Assembly: GCA_046297935.1 (NCBI GenBank) | Contig: JBKBHA010000002.1 | Coordinates: forward strand, 372,001-436,000 | Direction: 5' to 3' | Length of the DNA stretch: 64,000 bases | Source: CAYMZZ01 sp046297935 | GTDB taxonomy: Bacteria > Bacteroidota > Bacteroidia > Chitinophagales > Chitinophagaceae | In this document: positions 17,642-26,322 of the stretch, piece after piece | How positions within the stretch are numbered: the stretch's first letter is position 1 | Layout of the letters: every line of letters starts with the position of its first letter | The notes under the pieces: model-generated | What the model saw: the letters and a program-made list of their open reading frames with translations, nothing else | What the model was told of the DNA's origin: nothing | Database searches by the model: none | Position numbers and translations under genes: made by a program

Positions 17642-18337
17642 ATGTTTCGCGGGCGTTTACTGATACAAATTTTTGCTATTGGCTGGCTTATTGCGCTGGC
17701 GCCTGTTCGCGCGCTGGCACAAATAGAGCCTGTTGTGGCGCCCGACACCCTGCCTCCCATGCCAAGTTTTGCCGAACGAGCCGCCAAATGGGGCCCCAAT
17801 GACACCATCATTACCGACGCCGTTTGGTATGGGCGCGAAATGCTGAGCTATCGTGAAGGTGAAAATGTGTGGATCAGTAAACTTTCAGCCCGGAAGCTGG
17901 AAAAAATCAAAAAGGAATATAATCGTCTTCGGAATGCCGTGTATGTAACCTATCCTTACGCCCGGGTGGCTGGCCGCACCATCAACGAAATCAACCAAAA
18001 ACTCGCTACCATCAAGGACAAAAAAGCCCGCAAGGCCTATCTTAAAACAAGGGAAAAGGAATTACGCGAACAGTTTTCTGAGCCGCTTTCCAACCTGTCC
18101 GTTTATCAGGGTCGGGTGTTGATGAAATTGATCAACCGACAAACAGGGAACAACTGCTACCATATTATCAAAGAATACAAGGGAGCATTCAATGCGCGTG
18201 TGTATCAGACCGTCGCATTTTTCTTCGGCAGCAATCTCAAGCAGGACTACGATTTGTCTGACAAAACCGACCGGCAGATCGAAAATTTTGTAATGGAAAT
18301 TGATGGCGCCTGGTATGGAAATCCTTACCGGAAATAG
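17642..18337 (+). CDS. DUF4294 domain-containing secreted protein
   Basis: 231 residues: a signal peptide (about 1-27, ending ALAQ) then a DUF4294 domain with VWYGREMLSYREGENVWIS, RNAVYVTYPYA and LSVYQGRVLMKLINRQTGNNCY. The middle is strongly charged and helical (KKEYNRLRNA, KDKKARKAYLKTREKELREQ). The family is found almost only in Bacteroidota and has no assigned function. It follows ccmF by 79 nt in the same direction and precedes bshB1. Confidence 0.85.
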   Translation: MFRGRLLIQIFAIGWLIALAPVRALAQIEPVVAPDTLPPMPSFAERAAKWGPNDTIITDAVWYGREMLSYREGENVWISKLSARKLEKIKKEYNRLRNAVYVTYPYARVAGRTINEINQKLATIKDKKARKAYLKTREKELREQFSEPLSNLSVYQGRVLMKLINRQTGNNCYHIIKEYKGAFNARVYQTVAFFFGSNLKQDYDLSDKTDRQIENFVMEIDGAWYGNPYRK

Positions 18338-18409
18338 CTGCAGAAGGACGCCACTTGCTTTTCACTTCTTCTGTTTTCAGATTTTGTATTTTGCGACCTA
18401 ATTTTACGT

Positions 18410-19144
18410 ATGAAGTTAGATATACTGGCCATTGGCGTTCATCCAGACGATGTGGAACTGGGTTGTTCAGGCACTTTGATAAAGGAAGTAAATGCTGGCA
18501 AAAAAGTTGGAATTGTAGACCTGACCCAGGGCGAACTGGGTAGTCGCGGCACCATAGAGACCCGTTACGCAGAGGCTGCGGAAGCTGCACAAATCATAGG
18601 TGTACATGTGCGCGAGAACCTGAAGATGAGAGATGGCTTTTTTAAGAATGATGAAGAACATCAACTTGCTTTGATTCGCACTCTCCGAAAATATCAGCCG
18701 GAAGTGGTGATCGGAAATATTTTGAAAGACCGGCACCCCGACCATGGCCGCGCAGGTCAGTTGATTAGCGACGCCTGTTTCCTTTCAGGTTTGCGAAAGA
18801 TTGAAACCAACGACGAAGCCGGACAGGCGCAGTCAAAGTGGCGTCCGAAATATTATCTTCAATATATTCAGGACTGGTATTATGAACCGGACTTTCTCGT
18901 TGATATCAGCGATGTATTTGAGCAGCGCATGCAGTCGATCAGGGCCTATTCCACCCAGTTCAACAGTGCTTCTGAGGCCGACGGCCCACAGACTTATATT
19001 TCCACGCCCGATTTTCTGGATAGCGTGATTGCCCGGGCCAGGATGATGGGAAAGCGAATTGGAGTGAAATATGCTGAAGGCTTCCTCACCGAGAAAAAAA
19101 TAGGATTACGGAACCTCGACGCGCTGATTCAGATAGAAACCTGA
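18410..19144 (+). CDS. bshB1: bacillithiol biosynthesis deacetylase BshB1
   Basis: 244 residues of the PIG-L/LmbE deacetylase family. The zinc motif HPDD appears in AIGVHPDDVELGCSGTLIK, and a second metal-site motif in KDRHPDHGRAGQL. TQGELGSRGTIETR and the C-terminal VKYAEGF are typical of BshB1. It removes the acetyl group of N-acetylglucosaminyl-malate, the second step of bacillithiol synthesis. bshC lies at 44.7 kb and a putative bacillithiol transferase at 29.6 kb, so the pathway genes are dispersed; bshA is not in the window. Confidence 0.93.
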   Translation: MKLDILAIGVHPDDVELGCSGTLIKEVNAGKKVGIVDLTQGELGSRGTIETRYAEAAEAAQIIGVHVRENLKMRDGFFKNDEEHQLALIRTLRKYQPEVVIGNILKDRHPDHGRAGQLISDACFLSGLRKIETNDEAGQAQSKWRPKYYLQYIQDWYYEPDFLVDISDVFEQRMQSIRAYSTQFNSASEADGPQTYISTPDFLDSVIARARMMGKRIGVKYAEGFLTEKKIGLRNLDALIQIET

Positions 19145-19226
19145 TCGTTCGTTAGCAGCATGTTGCTTCTCAGTCAATTATGTGTAAACTTTATGATTTG
19201 GTTTTAGATTCGAGTCAGAAAAATCG

Positions 19227-19234
19227 TATCTTTA
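19227..19234 (+). promoter_or_regulatory. -7 box TATCTTTA for the desaturase
   Basis: Seven of eight positions of TAnnTTTG, 35 nt before the ATG at 19270. Confidence 0.3.
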
Positions 19235-19269
19235 CCAGATTAAGCAAATTCTAACCCACTCCCCGATAC

Positions 19270-20343
19270 ATGGCAATCCCAAAGTTTAGCAGCGTTCCCC
19301 ATTCCTTTCATAGCGAATTAAAGCGCCGCATCAGCGAATATTTTCAGGAAGTTGGCAAGTCCACCACTGGCAACTACAGCCTTTTCTTGAAGGCTATAAT
19401 TCTGGTGGTTAGTTTTTTGGCGGTGTATGTTCACCTGGTATTTTTTACTCCCGCCGCCGTTTGGGCTATTCTTGAATGTCTGGTATTGGGCGGATTAACC
19501 GCCGCTATCGGTTTCAATGTGATGCATGATGGTGCTCATGGAAGTTTCAGCCGTTACAAATGGATCAATGAGTTAGCTGCTTTGTCTATCAATTTCCTGG
19601 GGGCAAATAATTTTATGTGGAAAACGAAGCATAATGTTATTCACCACGCCTATACAAATATCGATGGAGTAGATGATGATATAGATGCGAAGCCTTTTTT
19701 GCGTTTGTGCGAAACACAGAAGTTCTATAAAATGCATCGTTACCAACACTTATATTTCTGGGCCGCTTATTCCCTGCTATACCTGTGGTGGGTGTTTGTA
19801 ACCGACTACAAGAAATATTTTCTCAAGCGTATCGGCCCCATGCCACTGAAGAAAATGACCGTTGGCGATCATATCACTTTCTGGTCCTTCAAAGTTTTGC
19901 ATTTGGGTTTGTTCGTATTCCTTCCTATTTATACAGTTGGTTTCATGCCCTGGCTGGTAGGCTTTCTGATCTACGGTTTATTCGCCGGCTTTGTGTTAAG
20001 TATCGTGTTTCAGTTGGCGCATACAGTAGAACATACCCATTTTCCCCAACCCGCTGAAGGTACTGGCAAAATGGAAGATGAATGGGCTATTCACCAGTTA
20101 AAAACCACTGCCAATTTTGCTACCCGCAATAAACTCGTCAGCTGGCTGGTGGGCGGATTGAATTTCCAGGTAGAGCATCATTTGTTTCCAAAAATTTCTC
20201 ATATTCATTATCCCGCCATCAGCAAAATTATCAAGCGTGCTTGTGAGGAGTATGGCATTACTTATATCGAGTATCCGAAAGTTCGGATGGCTGTGGCCTC
20301 GCATGTATCGTTCCTTCGTCAGATGGGGCGGAACCATCATTGA
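19270..20343 (+). CDS. membrane fatty acid desaturase
   Basis: 357 residues with two membrane-helix pairs and the three histidine boxes of di-iron desaturases: HDGAH, HNVIHH and QVEHHLFP (the last as FQVEHHLFPKISHIHYP). No cytochrome b5 domain is fused. The layout matches front-end or acyl-lipid/acyl-CoA desaturases that put double bonds in membrane lipid chains; position specificity cannot be read from sequence. Preceded by a TATCTTTA box and followed by a strong terminator, so monocistronic. Confidence 0.88.
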   Translation: MAIPKFSSVPHSFHSELKRRISEYFQEVGKSTTGNYSLFLKAIILVVSFLAVYVHLVFFTPAAVWAILECLVLGGLTAAIGFNVMHDGAHGSFSRYKWINELAALSINFLGANNFMWKTKHNVIHHAYTNIDGVDDDIDAKPFLRLCETQKFYKMHRYQHLYFWAAYSLLYLWWVFVTDYKKYFLKRIGPMPLKKMTVGDHITFWSFKVLHLGLFVFLPIYTVGFMPWLVGFLIYGLFAGFVLSIVFQLAHTVEHTHFPQPAEGTGKMEDEWAIHQLKTTANFATRNKLVSWLVGGLNFQVEHHLFPKISHIHYPAISKIIKRACEEYGITYIEYPKVRMAVASHVSFLRQMGRNHH

Positions 20344-20381
20344 TTAGAGAAGACTTAAGAGAAGAATTAAAGATAACTGGT

Positions 20382-20415
20382 AGTCTGTTCCCGCAGTTGG
20401 AACAGACTTTTTTTT
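20382..20415 (+). terminator. Rho-independent terminator of the desaturase gene
   Basis: Perfect 10-bp stem AGTCTGTTCC / GGAACAGACT with a 7-nt loop and an eight-T tail, 38 nt after the stop. Confidence 0.9.
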
Positions 20416-20460
20416 GTACATATGACGCAGGGTTTTCCATTTATACAAGAATAACAAAAC

Positions 20461-20647
20461 TCACCTCTCACGTTTCACGTTTCACGATACACCTTTCTCC
20501 TCTCACCTCTCACCCCTCACCTTTCACCTTTCACCTCTCACCTTTCACCTCTCACCTTTCACCTTTCACGTTTCACGTTTCACGATTCACCTTTCTCCTC
20601 TCACCTCTCACCTCTCACCTCTCACCTTTCACCTCTCACCTTTCACC
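20461..20647 (+). repeat. heptamer tandem array (TCACCTC/TCACCTT), 26 full units plus 5 nt
   Basis: An unbroken 7-bp register for 187 nt with unit variants TCACCTC, TCACCTT, TCACGTT, TCACGAT and TCTCCTC. A higher-order repeat is visible: the six-unit block beginning TCACGTTTCACGTTTCACGA occurs at 20468 and again at 20566, exactly 14 units apart, so blocks were duplicated as a whole. The strand is almost pure pyrimidine plus A. It fills the space between the desaturase terminator and the aguB -7 box at 20657. Related arrays flank the start of folC (27509-27571 and 27625-27687). Not coding. Confidence 0.95.
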
Positions 20648-20656
20648 AGTTCTTCG

Positions 20657-20664
20657 TACTTTTG
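20657..20664 (+). promoter_or_regulatory. -7 box TACTTTTG for aguB
   Basis: Perfect TAnnTTTG, 24 nt before the aguB ATG at 20689 and 9 nt after the heptamer array, so the -33 region consists of repeat units. Confidence 0.45.
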
Positions 20665-20688
20665 CTGCTCATTATCAGGGCAAGAAAA

Positions 20689-21561
20689 ATGGCAAAAGTT
20701 CGCGTAGGACTGGTGCAGATGACCTGCAGCAGCCAAAAAGATGAAAACCTCCAAAAAGCAATCTCTCGAATCCGGGAGGCAGCAGCTAAAGGCGCACAGA
20801 TCGTATGCCTGCAGGAACTGTTCACCTCTCTCTACTTCTGCGATGTAGAAGATTATAAAAACTTCGAGCTGGCCGAACCCATTCCCGGACCAAGCACCGA
20901 CCAACTGGCCGCGGTGGCAAAAGAATTGGGTGTGGTTGTTATTGCATCGCTGTTTGAAAAAAGAACTGAAGGCCTTTATCATAATACAACAGCGGTATTG
21001 GATGCCGATGGCAGCTACCTGGGCAAGTATCGAAAGATGCATATACCAGACGATCCCGCCTACTACGAGAAATTTTATTTTACCCCCGGCGACCTTGGCT
21101 ATAAGGTTTTCAAAACAGCATTTGGCACGGTAGGTGTCCTGATCTGCTGGGATCAGTGGTACCCCGAAGCAGCCCGAATTACTGCGCTTATGGGCGCACA
21201 GATCCTGTTTTACCCCACTGCCATCGGTTGGGCCACTAACCAGGATGAAGCTACCAACACCGAACAGTACAACGCATGGCAAACCATTCAACGCAGCCAT
21301 TCAGTAGCGAACGGTATCCACGTGGTAAGTGTGAACCGCGTGGGTTTCGAACAGGATGGCGCCATGAAGTTTTGGGGCGGATCCTTTATCAGCAATCCCT
21401 TTGGAACATTATTGTACAAGGCATCGCACGACCAGGAAGAAGTTCATGTAGAAGAACTTGAACTGAGCACAACCGATCGCTACAGGACGCATTGGCCCTT
21501 TCTCCGCGACCGGCGAATTGACTCTTATCAGCCAATCACGAAACGCTTCATCGACGAATAA
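20689..21561 (+). CDS. aguB: N-carbamoylputrescine amidase
   Basis: 290 residues of the nitrilase superfamily with the Glu-Lys-Cys triad: Glu in VCLQELFTSLYFC, Lys in GKYRKMHIPDDPAYYEKFYF and Cys in VGVLICWDQWYPEAAR. YFTPGD and HWPFLRDRRIDSY are typical of N-carbamoylputrescine amidases. It converts N-carbamoylputrescine to putrescine, CO2 and ammonia. The ATG at 20689 follows a -7 box and gives the usual N-terminus (KVRVGLVQM). The next gene encodes agmatine deiminase, which makes its substrate, 29 nt downstream. Confidence 0.93.
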   Translation: MAKVRVGLVQMTCSSQKDENLQKAISRIREAAAKGAQIVCLQELFTSLYFCDVEDYKNFELAEPIPGPSTDQLAAVAKELGVVVIASLFEKRTEGLYHNTTAVLDADGSYLGKYRKMHIPDDPAYYEKFYFTPGDLGYKVFKTAFGTVGVLICWDQWYPEAARITALMGAQILFYPTAIGWATNQDEATNTEQYNAWQTIQRSHSVANGIHVVSVNRVGFEQDGAMKFWGGSFISNPFGTLLYKASHDQEEVHVEELELSTTDRYRTHWPFLRDRRIDSYQPITKRFIDE

Positions 21562-21590
21562 ACAGGTCTACCTGCTCAGAAAAACTACGA

Positions 21591-22661
21591 ATGGCAACCA
21601 ACCACATACCCATCGCTTTACCGGGAGAATTAGGCTATTATTTCCCGGCCGAATTTGCTCCCCATGTTGCAACCTGGCTTAGCTGGCCACACAAGGAAGC
21701 CAGCTGGCCGGGCAAAATTGACGCTATCTATCCGGCCTATACAGCATTCATTAAAGAACTAACCCAAAGTGAAATAGTGCGCATCAATGTTGCCGACGAT
21801 TCCATGCAACAATTTGCCACTGATCATCTTTTGAAAGCAGGTGTGGGCTTGGACAAAATTGAGTTTTTTCAACATCCTACCAACGATGCCTGGTGCCGCG
21901 ATCATGGGCCTGCCTTCCTGATTAATCCGAAAGCCACCCATCAGAAAGTAATTGTGGATTGGGGCTATAATGCCTGGGGCGGCAAATACCCTCCCTATGA
22001 CCTCGACGACAAGATTCCCTCCCTGATCGGGAAACATTTTAACCTGCCGGTCTATCATCCCGGCATCGTAATGGAAGGCGGATCGGTAGAATTTAACGGC
22101 AACGGTACGCTGCTCACCTCCACCGCCTGCCTGCTTAATCCCAATCGAAACCCTCATTTGAACCGCGACCAGATTGAAGCTTATCTGAGAGGATACTACG
22201 GTGTATCGCAAATATTGTGGGTTGACGAAGGCATTGTTGGCGACGACACCGATGGTCATATCGACGATACAGTCAGGTTTGTGAACGAAGACACAGTATT
22301 GACGGTAGTGGAAGAAAATCTCAACGACGAGAACTACGCCCTATTGCAACACAACCTGAAGCAACTGAAATCTATGAGGCTGCACAATGGCAAACAGTTG
22401 AATATTGTAGAGCTGCCCATGCCCGATGCAGTGATTTGGGATGAACAGCGACTGCCGGCCTCCTATGCGAATTTCTATATAGCCAATCATGCTGTTATTG
22501 TGCCCACCTATCGATGCAAAAACGATGACAAAGCGCTCAGCCTCATCCAGCAGTGTTTTCCCGACCGCCAGGTTGTCGGAATTGATTCAACTGAGATTAT
22601 CTGGGGCCTGGGCAGCTTTCACTGCCTGAGCCAGCAGGAACCCGCGATTCCGGGCCATTAG
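21591..22661 (+). CDS. aguA: agmatine deiminase
   Basis: 356 residues of the peptidylarginine deiminase-like family. FAPHVATWLSWPHKEASWPG opens the domain; DAWCRDHGPAFLI and VMEGGSVEFNGNGTLLT carry substrate-binding residues; DDTDGHIDD has the general-acid His; and the nucleophile Cys is in WGLGSFHCLSQQEP at the C-terminus. It hydrolyses agmatine to N-carbamoylputrescine and ammonia, feeding AguB. Forms an operon with aguB. An agmatinase-family gene follows, so agmatine may be used by two routes. Confidence 0.93.
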   Translation: MATNHIPIALPGELGYYFPAEFAPHVATWLSWPHKEASWPGKIDAIYPAYTAFIKELTQSEIVRINVADDSMQQFATDHLLKAGVGLDKIEFFQHPTNDAWCRDHGPAFLINPKATHQKVIVDWGYNAWGGKYPPYDLDDKIPSLIGKHFNLPVYHPGIVMEGGSVEFNGNGTLLTSTACLLNPNRNPHLNRDQIEAYLRGYYGVSQILWVDEGIVGDDTDGHIDDTVRFVNEDTVLTVVEENLNDENYALLQHNLKQLKSMRLHNGKQLNIVELPMPDAVIWDEQRLPASYANFYIANHAVIVPTYRCKNDDKALSLIQQCFPDRQVVGIDSTEIIWGLGSFHCLSQQEPAIPGH

Positions 22662-22781
22662 CAGTTTAAGAGACATTACGCTACATCAATTTGTGAATTC
22701 TAATTCATCGTCATATTGCATTATTGTATTGAATATTAGTTATTTAGAAAAAGTTATTTCATCTCCTTCGGCAGCCCGGGT

Positions 22782-22789
22782 TAAATTTG
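22782..22789 (+). promoter_or_regulatory. -7 box TAAATTTG before the ureohydrolase gene
   Basis: Perfect TAnnTTTG; a TTTC at 22757-22760 lies 21 nt upstream as a possible -33 element. Suggests separate transcription from aguBA. Confidence 0.4.
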
Positions 22790-22832
22790 TTCTGTACCCT
22801 CCGGCCATCTTACAAATTAGTCCTAACTTGCC

Positions 22833-23912
22833 GTGTTTTTTGAAAATCCGGACATGGTAGATTTAGCGAACTACGACCCGAACGCGGTCAGTAACCCGAA
22901 CAACAATATTTTCGGCCTTCCCACTTCTGAAGAAGACGCCCGCCTGGTAATTGTACCCGTTCCCTGGGAGGTAACCGTGAGCTATGGCGCTGGAACGGCG
23001 CGTGCACCTGAAGCCATTTTTCGGGCGGCATTGCAGGTAGATCTGCACGACCCCGACGTACCCGAGGGATGGAAACAGGGTTATTTCATGCGAAATTGCG
23101 ACCGCAAACTAATGATGAAGAGTGACTACCTGCGAAAAGAAGCTGAACTTTTTATCGACTATATCGCACAGGGGGAAGAAGTGGCTGCCAACCAGTTTAT
23201 GTGCCGCACACTAAAGGAGGTAAATGAAGGCGGTGTATACCTGAATAGCTGGATCTACGATCAAACCAAGGCGCTGTTGCAAAAAGGAAAACTAGTGGGC
23301 ATTCTCGGAGGCGACCATAGTGTACCTCTCGGCTTTATGAAAGCCCTGGCCGAGCAACATGGCGACTATGGCATATTACAAATAGACGCACATTGTGATC
23401 TGCGGGAGGCTTACGAAGGTTTCAACTACTCTCATGCCAGTATATTTTACAATGCATTAAATGAAATACCGGAGGTAGAACGAGTAGTGCAGGTGGGCGT
23501 ACGCGATTTCAGCTCCGATGAATGGGACTTCATTCGCAATAGCAATTACCGGGTAATCACCTATTTCGATAAAGAGATCAAGACGCGCCAGTTTGAAGGT
23601 GATAGCTGGAAAAACATTTCGGAAGAAATTGTTTCTAAATTACCTCAGAAGGTCTATATCAGTTTTGATATCGACGGCCTGGATCGGAAACTATGCCCCC
23701 ATACAGGAACACCTGTACCAGGTGGCTTTGAGGCGGAAGAGATATTCTACCTCATGAAAAAAGTAGTTCAAAGTGGCAGACAACTAATTGGGTTCGACCT
23801 TTGCGAAGTGGGGGTAAATTCAGACAACGACTGGAACGCGAATGTAGGCGCACGTGTGCTTTTGAAATTATGTAATCTTCTTATTGCGAGCAATCCGCAA
23901 CAGTCATCCTGA
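22833..23912 (+). CDS. agmatinase/arginase-family ureohydrolase
   Basis: 359 residues (or 352 if the ATG at 22854 is used). The binuclear manganese site is complete: GILGGDHSVPLGF, LQIDAHCDLREAYEG and YISFDIDGLD. TGTPVPGGFEAEE and IGFDLCEVGV complete the family pattern. In Bacteroidota this long form is usually annotated as an agmatinase-family protein: agmatine to putrescine plus urea. The position right after aguB-aguA supports agmatine or a related guanidino compound, but guanidinobutyrase or formimidoylglutamase activity cannot be excluded. Followed 16 nt later by a membrane-protein gene. Confidence 0.85.
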   Translation: MFFENPDMVDLANYDPNAVSNPNNNIFGLPTSEEDARLVIVPVPWEVTVSYGAGTARAPEAIFRAALQVDLHDPDVPEGWKQGYFMRNCDRKLMMKSDYLRKEAELFIDYIAQGEEVAANQFMCRTLKEVNEGGVYLNSWIYDQTKALLQKGKLVGILGGDHSVPLGFMKALAEQHGDYGILQIDAHCDLREAYEGFNYSHASIFYNALNEIPEVERVVQVGVRDFSSDEWDFIRNSNYRVITYFDKEIKTRQFEGDSWKNISEEIVSKLPQKVYISFDIDGLDRKLCPHTGTPVPGGFEAEEIFYLMKKVVQSGRQLIGFDLCEVGVNSDNDWNANVGARVLLKLCNLLIASNPQQSS

Positions 23913-23928
23913 ATAATCGGTCAGCCAA

Positions 23929-24498
23929 ATGGAAAGCTTCGAAATATATTTGAAAAAGGAACGCACGGGGCCTTACATCCTATTGGCAAAACTGATACTG
24001 GCTGTTAATTTGTTGTTCTTTTTGATGCACTTCTTCTATACCTGGAAAGACCTTTCAACACTCTGGCCCCTGGCCATTGCCATTGGTACAGCGGCTATTG
24101 TGACGCTCGTTGGTAAATACACAACTCTCAACCTCCCTCAAACCATGATGGGTGCTCTGCTGCTGTTCTGCATTGCGATGCACTTGCTGCTGGGTTACTG
24201 GTGGGTGTCAGTTACATTATTGTTGTTAACGGCATTATACCGGATAGCAATGCGCGAACTGGTTTTGAAAGTATCGGCAACCCATATCGATTATCCATCC
24301 TTTCCGCGCAGGGTAGTCAACTGGAGTGATCTGGATAATTTAATTTTGAAAGATGGCCTGTTGACTGTTGATTTTCGCAACAATCGGGTCGCCCAGATGG
24401 ACGCAATTCCGGGAAACTGGAACGAAAAGGAGTTCAATGAATTCTGCCGTCTGCAATTAAACAACCGGCCTGGCGAAGCAGGTAACAAATCAGCCTAA
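23929..24498 (+). CDS. membrane protein of unknown function with PH-like C-terminal domain
   Basis: 189 residues. Four hydrophobic segments lie in the first two thirds (about 17-35, 44-62, 70-85, 88-103), followed by a soluble part with LVLKVSATHIDYP, NWSDLDNLILKDGLLTVDF and a terminal NEKEFNEFC, which resembles bacterial PH-like domains. I do not recognise a named family. The stop is immediately followed by the start of the radical SAM gene (no gap), so the two are almost certainly translated together. Confidence 0.7.
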   Translation: MESFEIYLKKERTGPYILLAKLILAVNLLFFLMHFFYTWKDLSTLWPLAIAIGTAAIVTLVGKYTTLNLPQTMMGALLLFCIAMHLLLGYWWVSVTLLLLTALYRIAMRELVLKVSATHIDYPSFPRRVVNWSDLDNLILKDGLLTVDFRNNRVAQMDAIPGNWNEKEFNEFCRLQLNNRPGEAGNKSA

Positions 24499-25794
24499 AT
24501 GCTCAATCAAAGTCCATACATACTCTATTCCGACGGTCAGGGAAATATTTTTGAAGATCAGACACTGTTCGTGGCCGGGCGCACGGGATGGGATGCCGTT
24601 GAAGTTCCCTCCGAAGAATGGATACCACTTCCAGATGGCGGGTCGCTTTACGAACTTCCGGGACGGCGCGGAATTGGCATTGATGTGCAAACAGGTGAAA
24701 TGCGCCTTTGCGAAAAAGGCTGGGCCGTGGCGGCGTTCATTCCGCCGGCACACACCGGCTTCTACCTGGCCGCGTATGAAACAGCTCCCGACGCGCCCAC
24801 GCTGCCTCTTTTCTGTTACACAGCAGTTGGCTGGCACAACGATGTATTCTATGTACCGGCAGTAAGAATAGAACCGGATGTGCGTCAGGATTGCAGCGGC
24901 TATGATGCAGCAAAAGTGCAAACAGGTGTGGGTGAATTGTTACAGGCCTATCCGCATAATCGTTTGGTCAAACACCTGGCGCAAAATTGTGCGCTCACTT
25001 ATCAGTGTCCAGCGGCGCGAAATTATTTTCTTGGGCGATGGGAATGTCCGGTCCCTTCTTCGCCGGCCTGCAATGCCAACTGCGTAGGTTGTATATCACT
25101 GCAGCCTGATGAAGAAACCATCGTATCTACCCAGGACCGCCTTCAGTTCAAACCAACACCGGAAGAAATAGTGGAGTTCACGGTTCCACATCTGGAAACT
25201 GCCCCCTATCCTATTATCAGCTTTGGTCAGGGATGCGAGGGCGAACCCCTGCTGATGTGGGAAACCATCCGGGAAGCCATCATCGAAATTCGTAAACATA
25301 CACCCAGGGGAAGTATTAATATCAACACGAACGGATCACGCCCGGATGCAGTAAGGAAATTATGTGAAGCCGGACTAGATTCCATTCGCGTGAGCACCAA
25401 CTCAGCCCGCCGTGAGATCTACATGCCTTATTATCGCCCGAATAACTACGATTTCGATGCGATTGTAGAAAGCCTGAAAGTAGTGAATGAATTTGGGGGA
25501 TGGACTTCTATCAACTACTTCGTGTTTCCCGGTATGACCGACAGCATTGATGAATATGAAGCACTCAGAAAGCTGATTCGTAGCACGGGATTGAAAATGA
25601 TTCAATGGAGAAATTTCAATATTGATCCCGATTGGTATTTGGGCAAAATTGGAATGACTGATACGGGTGAATGTATGGGAGTGCGCCAATTGCAAATGGC
25701 GATTCGCGAAGAGTTTCCTGATCTGAAATTTGGCTATTTCAATCCGCCCATGGAACGCATCAAAGGACGATTCGATTTTGATTTTGCCAAATAA
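24499..25794 (+). CDS. radical SAM protein with long N-terminal domain, function unknown
   Basis: 431 residues. The radical SAM core (about 185-400) has the cluster motif CNANCVGC (C191, C195, C198), the glycine-rich SAM site ISFGQGCEGEPLL and INTNGSRPDAVRKL. The first 185 residues are unusual: a beta-rich part with RRGIGIDVQTGEMRLCEKGW and additional cysteines (C132, C164, C170) that could hold something else. There is no SPASM-type cysteine cluster at the C-terminus. Starts directly at the stop of the membrane-protein gene and ends in a bidirectional terminator. Its substrate is unknown; neighbours suggest a link to the agmatine/putrescine genes, but only by position. Confidence 0.85.
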   Translation: MLNQSPYILYSDGQGNIFEDQTLFVAGRTGWDAVEVPSEEWIPLPDGGSLYELPGRRGIGIDVQTGEMRLCEKGWAVAAFIPPAHTGFYLAAYETAPDAPTLPLFCYTAVGWHNDVFYVPAVRIEPDVRQDCSGYDAAKVQTGVGELLQAYPHNRLVKHLAQNCALTYQCPAARNYFLGRWECPVPSSPACNANCVGCISLQPDEETIVSTQDRLQFKPTPEEIVEFTVPHLETAPYPIISFGQGCEGEPLLMWETIREAIIEIRKHTPRGSININTNGSRPDAVRKLCEAGLDSIRVSTNSARREIYMPYYRPNNYDFDAIVESLKVVNEFGGWTSINYFVFPGMTDSIDEYEALRKLIRSTGLKMIQWRNFNIDPDWYLGKIGMTDTGECMGVRQLQMAIREEFPDLKFGYFNPPMERIKGRFDFDFAK

Positions 25795-25823
25795 AAAAGG
25801 GTGAGCTGTTGCTCACCCTTTTT
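25794..25823. terminator. bidirectional terminator between radical SAM and CHRD genes
   Basis: Perfect 13-bp palindromic stem AAAAAGGGTGAGC / GCTCACCCTTTTT with a TGTT loop. A-tract on one side and T-tract on the other allow use from both directions; it sits between two convergent genes. Confidence 0.92.
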
Positions 25824-25824
25824 A

Positions 25825-26322
25825 CTAATTGCGGGTAGTGTTCACCTGTCCGCGAATTTCTCCAGCCGGATTGGCCAGTGTATGTATGTTATAATAAACT
25901 TTGCCTTCCAGCAAAGCATCCTCAAATGCATCGTTTACTTCAACGGTATCAGTTGCTCTTCCTGATGCACCCATGTCAACAATTGTCAGGGGAAGCATTA
26001 CATCGGCGTTTTCGCCAGCAAGGGCAGGTCCGTGAAAATGAGCCATACTTGCCTCACCCGATAAACCATCCCACTCGATAGTATAGATCAATCGGTTACT
26101 GATGCTGTCATAGCTTCCGTTAAGCGAGCCGTTAGCAGAGGTAGACACTGCGGGAACCTCCTGATCACCACTCGCTGATCCCGAAAGTTTGAAGCGCGAC
26201 ATATCGCCTGGATCATTGTCATCGTCCTTTTCACAAGCGGTAAATGCTATCAAAGCAAAAGCGGTAAGGCCAGCAAATAAGAAACGTTTTCCGGTACTTA
26301 ACCGGCTTCTGGTGTTTTTCAT
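25825..26322 (-). CDS. CHRD domain-containing lipoprotein
   Basis: 165 residues. The N-terminus is a lipoprotein signal (LTAFALIAFTAC), followed by an acidic linker (EKDDDNDPGD) and one CHRD domain (about 48-163) with VPAVSTSANGSLNG, MAHFHGPALAGENADVM and YYNIHTLANPAGEIRGQV. CHRD domains, first seen in chordin, are small immunoglobulin-like beta domains of unknown bacterial function. Monocistronic on the minus strand. Confidence 0.88.
   Translation of the reverse strand: MKNTRSRLSTGKRFLFAGLTAFALIAFTACEKDDDNDPGDMSRFKLSGSASGDQEVPAVSTSANGSLNGSYDSISNRLIYTIEWDGLSGEASMAHFHGPALAGENADVMLPLTIVDMGASGRATDTVEVNDAFEDALLEGKVYYNIHTLANPAGEIRGQVNTTRN

Noticed and set aside
20461..20647. CRISPR array
   Set aside because: Contiguous 7-bp units without spacers and no cas genes; the same holds for the 15-bp, 8-bp and 46-bp arrays.
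20629..21300. 223-codon frame on the minus strand
   Set aside because: Antisense to aguB; starts in repeats and shows no recognisable motifs.
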